NCBI GenBank assembly: GCA_964007475.1
Contig: OZ023273.1
Location: forward strand, 72,455,842-72,519,841
Direction of reading: 5' to 3'
Length of the DNA: 64,000 nt
Source of the DNA: Hybos culiciformis
Taxonomy: Eukaryota; Arthropoda; Insecta; Diptera; Hybotidae
Shown: positions 47,897 to 57,473 of the stretch, piece by piece
Position numbering within the stretch: the first letter of the stretch is position 1
Layout of the letters: each line of letters opens with the position of its first letter
Translations under genes and position numbers: made by a program
The notes under the pieces: model-generated
Seen by the model: only the letters and a program-made list of their open reading frames with translations
Database searches by the model: none
Told to the model about the DNA's origin: nothing

Positions 47897-49847
47897 CTGG
47901 GGGGTTATTATGTAACTCGATTCTAAAATGAAATTCGAGTGAAAACTGAAATTATGTAATTCGAATTCGGATTTTTATTTTTCAAGATAAATACACGATA
48001 AATACAACTCGAAAAACGAATAAAAATTATTCGAATTTTGGAAATTTTGTTCGATAACTTTTTTCCAAACGGAAAAAAACTAAATAACCAACCAAAAAAA
48101 TATTTTGTTTGAAATTTAAGTACATTTTGAATTAAAAACTTGATTTTTATTTAAAATTTTAAATTTTTTCAATTTTTTTAATATGTAAGTCCTATTCGAA
48201 TTCGGATTGATTCGAAAGTTTTTTCGATTCTATTAAAAAATGGTATTATGTAAATCGAAAGTAAAACAATCGAATAAAGGCAGCTTTAAAAGGGCGGCTA
48301 CAATGTTTTATTCGATTAAAAAAATGTCAATATCATCTGTTTGTTGTTTGTTTTGATTTTATTTTTAAAATTGTTTGAAAATTTTAAATAAAATAACAAA
48401 GTGTTTTTTTTCCTAAAGTTAAATAGTAAATTTTTGGCGATAATACCGTTTCCTTGAAACTCTCAGAATGGGTTGAAACTTGGAGGGGGTAGAGGTGGTG
48501 CCCAAACTCCCAAAACTGAAATCAGTTCTTGGGGCAAAGGCCCCGTTTCGGAGATAGGGCCCCCAGAAGTTTTCATAATTTTGAATGGAACATTTTTTTT
48601 TGTACCCGATTTGCCCTATTTTCGGGTAGGTAATAGAGGCGGTCCCTAAAATGTTAAATCCGAGAGAGTTTTTGCGGGAAGGCCTCCATTTCGGAGTTAT
48701 GGCCCTTCAAAATTTTCATACGTTACTTCATACGTTTTTTAAACAGAACTTTGACGAGAAATTAATTTTTCAAAAAGCGGTGTGGAGGGGGCGGGGCAGC
48801 ATGCTGGCGGTCAGTGGGATTTGACCGCCCCCCCTCCCGTCTTTTGAAAAATTAATTTCTCGTCAAAGTTCTATTTAAAATTTTTTGTGAAAAGGCTCAT
48901 TCAATGTACAAAAAGTTTAAAAAACGTATTTCATATGAAGTAACGTATGAAAATTTGAAGGGTCATAACTCCGAGATGGAGGCCTTCCCGCAAAAGCCCT
49001 CTCGGATTTACCATTTTAGGGACCGCGTCTATTACCTACACGAAAATAGGGCAAATCGGGCACAAAAAATTTTCCATACAAAAATGTATGAAAATTTTGG
49101 GGGGCTCTATCTCCGAAACGGGGCCTTTGCCCCAAGAACTGATTTCACTTTTGCGAGTTTGGGCTCCGCCTCTACCCCCCTCCAAGTTTCAGCCCATTCT
49201 GAGAGTTTCAAGGAAACGGCAGTTTAGCCAAATTTTTAATTATTGGATAGTGTTTGACTTCAAATACATTTTTGAAGAAATTTTTTTTTGTTTTACTTTT
49301 TTATTATTTATTTCAAATTTAACATTAATATAAAATATGAATTTGATAATAAATAAATTTAATTTTTAAATAATAACACTCAAATATATTTTTTAATTTA
49401 ATTTTATTAAAAAGTAATTACATTTCAACCAAATTATTTTCTTTTTTGGTTTTTTTTTCTTTCCGTTTGATAAATAGTTATCGAACAAAATTTCCGAAAT
49501 TCGAATAATTTTTATTCGTTTTTCCAGTTGCATAATGCCGTGTATATATATCGTCTACATAATGCCGTCAATATTCATAGCCAACTTTATAAAATAAAAA
49601 AAATAAAAATAAAAATCCGAATTCGAATTACATAATTCCGATTTAAGTTTTCACTCGAATTTAAAACAACAAACATATGATTTTGACATTTTTTTATTCG
49701 AATAAAACTTTATAGCCAACCTTTTAAAGCTGCCTTTATTCGATCATTGTTTGACTTTCAATTTACATAATATCATTTCATAATAGAATCAAAAACAACT
49801 TTCGAATCAATCCGAATTCGAATAGGAGTTACATAATAACCCCCCAG
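47897..49847. mobile_element. Palindromic element inside RT, no TSD visible
   Basis: The ends are perfect inverted copies of CTGGGGGGTTATTATGTAAC and inverted similarity extends about 500 bp on both sides (TTCGAATTCGGATT, ATTCGAATAAAAATT words). Joining the flanks gives an open frame running straight into the IYADD codons at 49848, so no target duplication is seen with these ends. The centre is a second palindrome (48446-49219). No transposase. An element with related ends is at 60356-62453. Confidence 0.85.
48446..49219. repeat. Central palindrome, GC-rich family
   Basis: Ends CCGTTTCCTTGAAACTCTCA and reverse complement. The arms carry AGAACTGATTTC, GGGGCAAAGGCCCCGTTTCG, GGGACCGC(G/C)TCTA and CATTTCGGAGTTATGGCCCT words; the core is CGGGGCAGCATGCTGGCGG. 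Related copies lie at 25790-26215 and, truncated, 63757-64000. The frame 48904-49227 is a translation of the arm. Confidence 0.9.
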
Positions 49848-50681
49848 ATATATGCAGATGATATGAAATTTTTCAAAAAAATTGTGAATGAATCTGATAG
49901 CTCTCTGCTTCAACATGACCTAGACGACTTCTATAATTGGTGTCATGTTAATAATCTTAAGCTTAATATTGGCAAATGCCAATTTGTGACTTATTCCCGT
50001 CGAGTAAATAGAATTCAAACATCTTACTCTTTTAACAACGAACCTTTGGAAAGAGTTTAATCAATCAAAGATCTCGGCATTTACTTTGATGAAAAACTTT
50101 CTTTCAAAAATCATTACACCTATATCATAAACAAAGCTAATTCAATGTTGGGTTTCGTTAAACGATGGTCCAAAGATTTTCCAGATCCCTACACTTTAAA
50201 AGCTCTTTTTATGACTTTGGTCCGACCCAATCTGGAATATGCCAGCCAAGTCTGGTCTCCGTTCTATCAAGTTCACATTGATAGAATTGAATCCATTCAG
50301 AAAAAATTTCTGAGATTTGCTTTACGCAACTTGCCTTGGTCTGACCCACTTGTTCTTCCATCTTATCACAACAGACTTAATTTGATTAATTTGACTTCAT
50401 TGGAAAAAAGGCGAGAGGTGGCTGATCTCATTTTCCTAATTGAAATTATCAACAATAATATAGTATCCAAATATATTTCCAATAACATTCATTTTACTAC
50501 TAATTTTAGATTGCGCTCCCCAAATCTCTTTGTTACTTTTCCCCATAGAACTAATTATTGTAATATTGAACCTGTCAATCGAATGTTGATTTTGGGTAAT
50601 AGATACAAAGATTTAATTGACCTTTCCTTATCAAAACAAATTCAAAAAACTCGATTATTTAACCATATTGACTTTCGCTAA
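49848..50681 (+). pseudogene. Retrotransposon ORF2, RT active site to C-terminus
   Basis: Starts with IYADDMKFFKKIVNESDSS, then DFYNWCHVNNLKLNIGKCQF, a TAA at 50058, then SIKDLGIYFDEKLSFKNHY, MLGFVKRWSKDFPDPYTLKA, VRPNLEYASQVWSPFY, RIESIQKKFLRFALRNLPW and a C-terminal helical tail to the stop at 50681. The single internal stop splits an otherwise intact segment. It completes the RT begun before 47896. Confidence 0.9.
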
Positions 50682-50908
50682 AAATATTTTATTTCTTACG
50701 AATTGAATTATGTTTGTAATTTAATTCTTGCTAAGATAATTATTTTTTGTTTTTTTAGTATGATAAATATTAAATAATAAATTCTTTCATTTATTATGTA
50801 AGTTAATTTTTGTTTAGATATTGTATATTTTTTGTAAACTGTAGATTTAAGCTTTTTTGTAAACTGTTTGTATTAAGCAGATATGAAATAAATAAATAAA
50901 TTGTCATT
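50682..50908 (+). other. Retrotransposon 3' UTR and A-rich tail
   Basis: A/T-rich, with repeated TTTTTTGTAAACTGT near 50830-50870 and a terminal AAATAAATAAATAAATTG. No coding content. Confidence 0.6.
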
Positions 50909-50992
50909 GGTAGCCACTATTATTTCATAGTTTAAAGCTTTTAAGTATGAACTTCTGTCGGCAGTTCCTATGACTGCTTCGTGTGTTTTTTT
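50909..50992 (-). repeat. Half-copy of the 36.5-kb hairpin
   Basis: GTAGCCACTATTATTTCATA...CATGACTGCTTCGTGTG-like sequence matches the right arm at 36645-36725. It joins the retrotransposon tail directly to the composite block that follows. Confidence 0.8.
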
Positions 50993-51037
50993 TTAATAAG
51001 ATAAACTATAATTATTTAGAAAGTTTACCCAAAAATA

Positions 51038-51410
51038 TTCGAAAATTTAAAAGAAAAATTTATTCTTTCGGAATCGAACTTGACACCTTCAATCTTATAG
51101 TCTGATGTTCTAGCTACTAAGCCATATTGTCCATATGATCTTGGCTTTCTAAAATATAATAAAAAAATTCTAATAAATAACCACTCTTTTTTTTGTGTAC
51201 ATTTTTCAAATTCGAGTCTCGATCGTATTTTGAGTATTCTTATTCTCATACAAGAATAAAAACAAAAAAATTAGTGGTTTATTAGAACTTTTTTATTATA
51301 TTTTAGAAAACGAAAATCATATGGACTATATGGCTTAGTGGCTAGAACATCAGACTATGAGAGGGAAGGTGTCAGGTTCGATTCCCAAAGAATAAATTTT
51401 TTTTTTTAAA
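51038..51410. repeat. Two tRNA-like modules tail-to-head in a hairpin
   Basis: Left, minus strand: B box (51080-51070, one mismatch) and A box (51124-51114). Right, plus strand: A box TGGCTTAGTGG (51331-51341) and B box GGTTCGATTCC (51375-51385). Sequence between (51145-51300) continues the inverted symmetry (TCTAAAATATAATAAAAAAA / mirror), with a centre near 51220 containing TTGTGTACATTTTTCAAATT. Confidence 0.8.
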
Positions 51411-51566
51411 TTTTTTAATTTTTTTAACATAATAATAGGTTTAAGAAACAAAAATTTTATTTATTGGTAGGATATTTTATTTTTCTGCTTGTAATAATGG
51501 GCATATTACATATATTTGAAATTAAAAAAGTCTGAAAGTGCAGCAAAGTACGATAATTATGAATTC

Positions 51567-51760
51567 CTACCCAAAATGTTTGGTCTGGTAATCTTTATTT
51601 CACCGGAGCTACCTATTTTGGAAATTTTTTTTTGCATATTTTGAGCCGGGAAAACCCTAACCGCAGATCCCTACCCAAAATTTTTGGGTAGGTAATCTTT
51701 ATTTCAACCGAGCTACCTATTTTAAACATTTTTTTTTTTGCATATTTTGAGCCGGGAGAA
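51567..51760 (+). repeat. Two units of the ~105-bp satellite
   Basis: CTACCCAAAATGTTTGGTCT...CACCGGAGCTACCTATTTTG and a second unit with CCCTAACCGCAGATCCCTAC. Same family as 43612-44760, here downstream of a tRNA-like module as at 34.3-34.8 kb. Confidence 0.85.
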
Positions 51761-51950
51761 CCTATAATGATAAATTACTTGATCGATATCTATACTATCA
51801 ATGCCAAAATATACCTATGTTGTTTCTCAAGGCTTTAATAAAATTATTTGTAACGAGTTTAATGCGACCAATATTATAAATTTGTTTTATAGGATATAAT
51901 GTTTATAACTTTAGTGGTTACATGATCTCTGTAAAAAAAATAAAACAAAA

Positions 51951-52207
51951 ACATGAAACATGAAATGAAATGTCATCACTTTTCTTACTTATTTTTCTCC
52001 CGGAAAATTCGTACTTTTTTTTAGCGTTTATTATCTTATTAACTACAACAGGAAAATAAACTTTGCCACCAAATTTGCTAAACATGAAACATGAAATGAA
52101 ATGTGATCACTTTTCTTACTTATTTTTCTCCCGGAAAATTCGTACTTTTTTTAGCGTTTATTAACTTATTAACTACAACAGGAAAATAACCTTTGCCACC
52201 AAATTTG
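51951..52207 (+). repeat. Tandem duplication, 131-bp unit
   Basis: ACATGAAACATGAAATGAAA starts at 51951 and 52082, each followed by CTCCCGGAAAATTCGTACTT and AACTACAACAGGAAAATAA. The single-copy version is at about 34010-34150, reversed. Confidence 0.88.
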
Positions 52208-52389
52208 CTATAATTTTACTTAGCTCTGTGTTTTGCTTCAAAAATAGAATGTGTATATAGAATATGTATATGGAATATATATAGAAAATTAAAAAAAAAA
52301 AATAAATTAGTGGCTGATAAAAACATTTAGTTTGTTTAAATATCTCAAAAAAATTAATTATTATGAAAAAAAAAATAAAATATTTCACA

Positions 52390-53180
52390 AAAAACTCTTC
52401 ATTAGGAATCGAACCAGGCAACTTCAGACTTACAGTCTATTGTCTATATGAGTTTAGCTTTCTAAAAAAATATAAAAAATATTTTTGATTTATTTTCCTA
52501 AATTATATTAAATCTCAATTGTTGTTGTACTTTATAAAATTGATAAATTTTTTTTGTGTACATTTTTCAAATTCGTTTTTTGAGTATTCTTATTCTCGTC
52601 GTTTTTTGAGTATTCTCATTCTTCTTCTTTTTTGAGTATTCTTATTCTCCTACAAGAATAAAATAAAAACAAAAAAATGAATGGTTTATTAGAATTTTTT
52701 TATTATATTTTAGAAAGCCAAAATCATATGGACTATATGGCTTAGTGGCTAGAACATCAGACTATGATTGTGAAGGTGTCAGGTTCGATTCCCAAAGAAT
52801 ATACATTCTTTTTTTAAATTTTTTAATTTTTTTGAACATAATAATAGGTTTAGGTTTAAGAAACAAACATTTTTTTATTGGTAGGAGGATATTTAATTTT
52901 TTGGCTTGTAATATTGGGGCCATATATATACATATATTTGAAATCACAAGACCTTGTTATTGGGAATCGAACCAGGCACCTTCAGACTTACAGTCTGATG
53001 TTCTAGCCACTAAGCCATATCGTCCATACGAATTTGGGTTTCTCAAATATAATAAAAAAATAAGTATTCTTATTCTTATTTTTCTGAGAAAAATGATGAC
53101 GATTCTGAGAAAAATTTGGATTTTTACCCCCTACCAAAAATCATCAAACGCGGCTAAAGAAGTATAAACTTCAAAAAAAT
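52390..53180. repeat. SINE-like composite with three tRNA-like modules
   Basis: A B-box half (minus) is at 52405-52415; a full A and B box pair (plus) at 52738-52748 and 52782-52792; a full pair (minus) at 53018-53008 and 52973-52963. The minus module at 52961-53027 keeps a perfect 5-bp anticodon stem (TCAGA/TCTGA) around a 7-base loop CTGTAAG, anticodon GTA, pointing to a Tyr-like tRNA ancestor. GAGTATTCTTATTCT words repeat at 52578-52650. The 3' tail TTTTTACCCCCTAC...AAAGAAGTATAAACTTCAAA ends near 53180. Confidence 0.75.
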
Positions 53181-53485
53181 TGTCAAAAATATTACGGAAT
53201 ATGCTAAAAATTCGTAATATTTTTGGCTATACAAAAGAAAAGTGTTTAAAACCCATTTGATAGGTGGGGACCTCTGTTCAAATTTTTTATTTTTTACAGT
53301 GACGGCAAAAAAAAAGCGTGTAGTCGAAAAAAAAAAGATTGAAAGGAAAAAAAAATTAAGGGGGGGTAAGGTATTTAATTTTTTTTTTTGCATTTTTTTT
53401 TTATTTTTGAAATTGAATCCGTAATATCTGAAGAATATTGTGTCAAAATTTCAAGTCAATTGGAGCAAAATTGACGAAGTTATGA

Positions 53486-53656
53486 GTATTTTTATACCTG
53501 CCGGATTTTTGTACCTATATAAGCCGAGCAGAGCAGGAAGCTGAACGACAAACCAAAGAAGGCAGGATTCGTCGTAGGCAGGAGCAAAAAGATGCATTAG
53601 ACATCATCGATGATAGCAACATCCTCTATGGACCTGGCATTGATGACTCAGTGTGA
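53486..53656 (+). CDS. Unassigned short coding-like fragment
   Basis: A 57-codon frame with no ATG ends at TGA 53656. It contains SRAEQEAERQTKEGRIRRRQ and DALDIIDDSNILYGPGIDDS. The charged helix followed by an acidic, Gly/Pro-containing C-terminus looks more protein-like than the surrounding sequence, with locally higher GC and few A-runs. I do not recognise the family. It could be the last exon or tail of a transposon-encoded protein. The next bases (GAGGTATGT) resemble a splice donor but lie after the stop. Confidence 0.35.
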   Translation, partial: VFLYLPDFCTYISRAEQEAERQTKEGRIRRRQEQKDALDIIDDSNILYGPGIDDSV

Positions 53657-53748
53657 GGTATGTCGATAAAATTCGCTTATAAATGGTTTAACTGGATTTT
53701 TGTGTGTTTAAAACTTTAAAGCGTTTTTCCCACAACTCACGTTTTTAA

Positions 53749-54063
53749 AGTCGGTGCCCCTGATAACTTCAAAACTACTGCACCGATCCTGTTGAAATTT
53801 TAAACACTATTTCTGTACATCATTTACGAGGTACCGCTGTCGAGTTTTTTTTTTTTTTGTTCATAATTTTGATTTCGCAATAACAAATTAGCCGATTTTT
53901 TCCCAAAAATTGTGTTTTTGACTTCAAAGTGTTCGAAAAAATGAAAAAAATTGGAAAAAAAAAAAAAACTCGACAGCGTTACCTGGGGAAAACTATTATC
54001 TAACGAATGAACTTTGATTTTTTGATTTCAGATGATCCAGCACCAAGTTATGAGGGGCACCGC
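53749..54063. repeat. Hairpin element
   Basis: GTGCCCCTGATAACTT pairs with AAGTTATGAGGGGCAC, and GGTACCGCTGTCGAGTTTTT with AAAAACTCGACAGCGTTACC. Loop near 53900. Non-coding. Confidence 0.8.
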
Positions 54064-54460
54064 AATTCAACTTTTTTTCGAGACACGTCCGAACAATTGC
54101 TGCCATTGCCAATTTTTTAATATTTCTTTGTACAAATTTGAGAAACATTCTTCGAATGTCATACTTAAATGTACCATTGGTTGAGTAAAGAAATTTGAAC
54201 TGATTCGTCAGAAAAAAAATCACGAAAACATGGCTTTTTTCGTATGATTTGATTTTACCCCCTCCTTAAGGAGAGATTCATTCTAATTCAGAACAGTACA
54301 AACAAAACCCTGTTGAAATTAACGCTCGGTATAATAATAAGTCTTTCTAAGTGAAAATATGAATTTTTCACATTTACGCTTAACATTTTATTTTTATTGT
54401 TCTAGCTATTTTTCTATTTTTAATATATTTCTGATATTAGTTAAGATATTAGTTAAGTTA
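54064..54460. other. No gene recognised
   Basis: The minus frame 53996-54223 overlaps the hairpin arm and is not supported as a gene. No repeat or RNA is seen in the remainder. Confidence 0.4.
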
Positions 54461-54745
54461 CACTGAGAGAACCGTAGTAAAATCAACTAAAATGGCTTTG
54501 GTAAAATATTTTGCATGGAATCCATAAAACTAAGTAGTAGCACCTAAGTTATTAGGTATTTTGTACATGATAAAAACATTAAAAGTTTAGTTGAACCATC
54601 CTAAATTTTTTGAATGATTCTTACAAGTTTTAGATAACTTTTTTACTACTCATAAAAAAATAGTAAGATGAAAAAATTATACTAAATTCCAAAATCAAAG
54701 TTTTTTTATACAAGTTATTGGTAATTTTATATATTTTTTTAAAAT

Positions 54746-55020
54746 GAAAACTTCGATAAATCATCAAAAAAAAATTAGATGATTTATAGAAGTGGAGCAA
54801 CTGTTAAATTATCCAAATGCTTGTATAAATTACTAAAACAATTATAAAGTTTGTATGAAAACTTCGACAAATCATCTAAAAAAATGGATCTGTTAAATTA
54901 TCCAAATGCTTGTATAAATTACTAAAACAATGTATAAAGTTTGTTTGAAAACTTCGGCAAATCATCTAAAAAACTTAGTTGATCTATACAACTGCTTGTA
55001 TAAATTAAAAACAAATGTAT
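54746..55020 (+). repeat. Three imperfect direct repeats
   Basis: GAAAACTTCG(A/G)(T/C)AAATCATC starts at 54746, 54857 and 54947, followed by GTTAAATTATCCAAATGCTT and TTGTATAAATTACTAAAACA. Confidence 0.75.
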
Positions 55021-55084
55021 AAAGTTTTAATAGATACCGAATTTATATTTTCTATTTAATACATTGTTGAATATATAGTGACAT

Positions 55085-55170
55085 AGCTCAGTGGAACACT
55101 CTACATCACATTGAACACAGCGGTTAAGCAACGTCTCGTAGTGATAGTACTTAGATGGTTGACCGGTAAG
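55085..55170 (+). ncRNA. 5S rRNA-derived Pol III promoter block (SINE-like, not a gene)
   Basis: CACATTGAACACA matches the 5S segment CAC.CTGAACACG. GGTTAAGCAACGTC then matches the 5S A box (AGTTAAGCA(A/G)CGTC), and TAGTACTTAGATGGTTGACC matches the 5S C box (TTAGTACTT(G/A)GATGGGTGACC). Spacing between the two is kept, whereas about 20 bases of the 5S loop region before the A box are missing. TAGCTCAGTGG just upstream looks like a tRNA A box. An A-rich (CAAATAAAAA)n tract follows at once, like a SINE tail. Identification is by motif memory, not alignment; the full-length 5S ends are absent, so this is a derived element. Confidence 0.7.
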
Positions 55171-55420
55171 CAAATAAAAACAAATAAAAACAAATAAAAA
55201 CAAATAAAAACAAATAAAAACAAATATAAACAAGTAAAAACAAAACAAAAAAAACAAATAAAAACAAGTAAATACAAAAAAAAAAAACAAGTAAATACAA
55301 AAAAAAAAACAAGTAAATACAAAAAAAAAAACAAAAAAATAACAAAAAAAAACAAAAAAAAACAAAAAAAACAAAAAAAAAAAGAAAATTAAAAATAAAA
55401 AACCAAAAAAAACCATTTGA
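55171..55420 (+). repeat. A-rich minisatellite, (CAAATAAAAA)n and variants
   Basis: About six exact 10-bp CAAATAAAAA units, then CAAGTAAATA(C)AAAAA variants and AACAAAAAAA runs. The Phe-rich open frames on the minus strand are translations of this tract. Confidence 0.9.
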
Positions 55421-55723
55421 GTTGATGTGTTTTTTTGCAGGTGCATTTGAGGGGTTTTTGGTATAATTATTATTATCTACGTATCAATTGTCTAAGTTAC
55501 TTCGATGTTTTGTATAAAATACTTTGTTAATTTGTACAGTACCATTATCCAAAAGATTACACATGGCCATGTATGAATTATCTAAGCCACAATGTGTAAT
55601 ACATCACATATTTAAAATTTGCTAGTTCAGCAAAAACCTCCGATGGATCAATAATGCCGTATTTTTTTGGTGCGCTATACTATGTTTTTTGTTAATAATT
55701 CTACATAAGTTTTTGGCTCAGTG

Positions 55724-56240
55724 TAGTAATAATTTTGATTAATTTGTGAATTTGAATAAATATTTTATTTTCATTGTTTATATGTTGTTTTATTCATAAT
55801 TGCTTATTTTGAAGGCTTTCAACTTTTTTATTATTATTTTGATATGTATGTCGAACTTTCACTATCGAAAAAAGCCGCCAATCTTCGCTGATGCTTTAAG
55901 TTAAATTAGTTTACCTTCGTACATTTTAAAAAATATTTAGATTCAAATATTTATAAATATTTATATTCTTCATATTATAAAATTTCTAATTATTTAAATT
56001 TTTTTTTCCAATGTAATAAGTTTTTTTCCCACAGTGTATGTTTATTTTGGTCGAACCATTTGACAGATAAAAATTTCTATGTGTAGTCTTTAGAGAAGTC
56101 AATGCTAATATAAAAGCTCAAGTTCAATTTTAATACGGTATGCGAATAGTGGAATGAAATAAAAAGGAAATCTTTTAAAATAAATTCCTAGGATTTTTAT
56201 TATTAAACGAAAGTGCTCTTTTATATTATTTTAACAAATT
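55724..56240. other. AT-rich stretch with no recognised gene
   Basis: No coding motif, RNA or repeat could be supported. Confidence 0.4.
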
Positions 56241-56247
56241 AATTTCG

Positions 56248-56605
56248 TATGGCCACATGGCTTCGTGGATAGAATATCAGATTAGAAGTCTGAAGGTGCC
56301 AGGTTCGATCCTGATAATGAGAGTTTTAAGAAAGTTTTTTTTTGAATTTTCTTAACATATTAGGACGCAGGTTCGAACTCCGATGAAGGCACTTATTTTT
56401 TTGTGTACATTTTTCAAGTTTGAGTCGTATTTTGAGTATTTTTTTCTTATTTTTCTATAAAAAAATCTCACGCGTTGTAGATACTCGAATTTGAAAATAG
56501 ATTTTTACCCTCTACCAAAAATCTCACTACGCGCCTAAAGAAGTATAAAGTTAAAAAAACACGAAGCAGTTACTGAAACTGCCGAAAGAAGTCAATACTT
56601 AAAAT
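56248..56605 (+). repeat. SINE-like unit with tRNA-like head, body and tail
   Basis: A box TGGCTTCGTGG (56258-56268), a 5-bp anticodon stem TCAGA/TCTGA with loop TTAGAAG (anticodon AGA), then GGTTCGATCC (56302-56311). The body has TTGTGTACATTTTTCAAGTT and GAGTCGTATTTTGAGTAT; the tail TTTTTACCCTCTACC and AAAGAAGTATAAAG; then CACGAAGCAGTTACTGAAAC, the hairpin family end. This is the cleanest single-orientation copy in the window. Confidence 0.75.
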
Positions 56606-57471
56606 CTTTAAACTAGAGTAAAATGGTAAAATGTAGCCAAAATGTAGCCCAACTTTAGGCCAAGTGGCATCAATGGTAAACCACTGTAAGTTTAGTTAAA
56701 AATGTATGTTGGATTTGCATAAAATTTGGGGTTTTCTTATTTAAAAAAACTTATTCCGACGCATCCGTGGAAGATCCCACAGATGGGTAAATGTAGGTTA
56801 GATCTAAGCCCAACTTTAAGCAAAAACAAATTTTTTTAAATATTAATCTTAATATAAATTATATTTCGAAGAAAATTTTGAGCGTTTAAAGTTTTTTAAA
56901 ACAATTTTTCCGCCTTTAAACATTATTATAAAATCAATGGTGGGATTCAGCCGGTTCGCGAGTACCGTTTCTTAAAATTTTTTAGATTCGCAGAACCGGC
57001 TGTGATTATTAAAAGTCCGCCCGAACCGTTATGGCTCCCTATGGATAGTCGCAGAAGAGAAATGGCATTGAATTTGTTGAAATTATTGCATTTGTTAAAA
57101 ATCAACAAATGTATTAATTTTAAATTGAATAGTTATGTTGAATTTATAAAGAATTTTTTTTATCTTTTTTTCCTATAATAATTTAATTTTAACATTTAAA
57201 ATAGATAGAATTAAAAATTGGAAGTTAATTTTTTGTATGATAGTTGAGATAGTATGCGTCTTTTTAAATCTTTGCCATAGGCGCCGCAAACTCTAGATAC
57301 GGCTCTGAAAACGGCGAATTATTATTAGGCGTTATTTCTCATCTGAATGTGAAATAATCCTATTTCGTCAGGACTTATAGCATGGCACCGAAAATTCCAT
57401 CATAATTCTAAAAATTATCTTTATTGAATTTAAGTTGAGATTTGTTTTCGCAACCCGTGTATGTATTGATA
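56606..57471. other. Decayed repeats with hAT-like termini
   Basis: CAATGGTGGGATTCAGCCGG at 56935 resembles hAT ends (CAGTGGTGGGATTCA-type), and GGCGCCGCAAACTCTAGATA...CGGCTCTG at 57262-57307 resembles the reverse of other hAT ends. They do not match each other, so they may belong to different decayed elements. Confidence 0.4.
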
Positions 57472-57473
57472 TA

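Larger units (their letters stand above)
42304..50905 (+). mobile_element. Near full-length CR1/Jockey-type non-LTR retrotransposon, interrupted
   Basis: Order: PHD-finger ORF1 (42304 to 45799, with insertions), ORF2 endonuclease and RT (45806-50681, with one insertion), then a 3' UTR ending in an AAATAAATAAAT tail near 50900. Insertions are a hAT MITE (43166-43536), the satellite-bearing composite (about 43600-45165) and the palindromic element 47897-49847. The PHD ORF1 and the DLGI..DEKLSF thumb argue for a CR1-like clade rather than Jockey proper. A TSD was not identified. Confidence 0.85.
54461..55723. mobile_element. TA-flanked element with CACTGAG ends
   Basis: Starts CACTGAGAGAA and ends GGCTCAGTG, with TA on both sides (54459-54460 and 55724-55725). 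Terminal similarity beyond about 10 bp is weak. The interior has ~90-110-bp direct repeats, a 5S-like block and an A-rich minisatellite. Non-coding. Tc1/mariner-like by TSD only. Confidence 0.6.

Noticed and set aside
48904..49227. 107-codon plus frame with complex-looking protein
   Set aside because: It lies wholly in one arm of a palindrome and its mirror translates similarly on the other strand; also repeated at 25.8-26.2 kb and 63.8-64.0 kb.
52961..53027. Possible functional tRNA-Tyr
   Set aside because: Boxes and anticodon arm are good, but the acceptor stem does not pair and the module recurs as part of a larger repeat, so a SINE-like origin is preferred.
55085..55170. Possible functional 5S rRNA gene
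   Set aside because: Only the promoter boxes are kept; about 20 bases are deleted and both ends of 5S are missing.
55027..55446. Long minus-strand open frame rich in Phe, Leu and Tyr
   Set aside because: It is the translation of the (CAAATAAAAA)n minisatellite read backwards; no complexity or domain.
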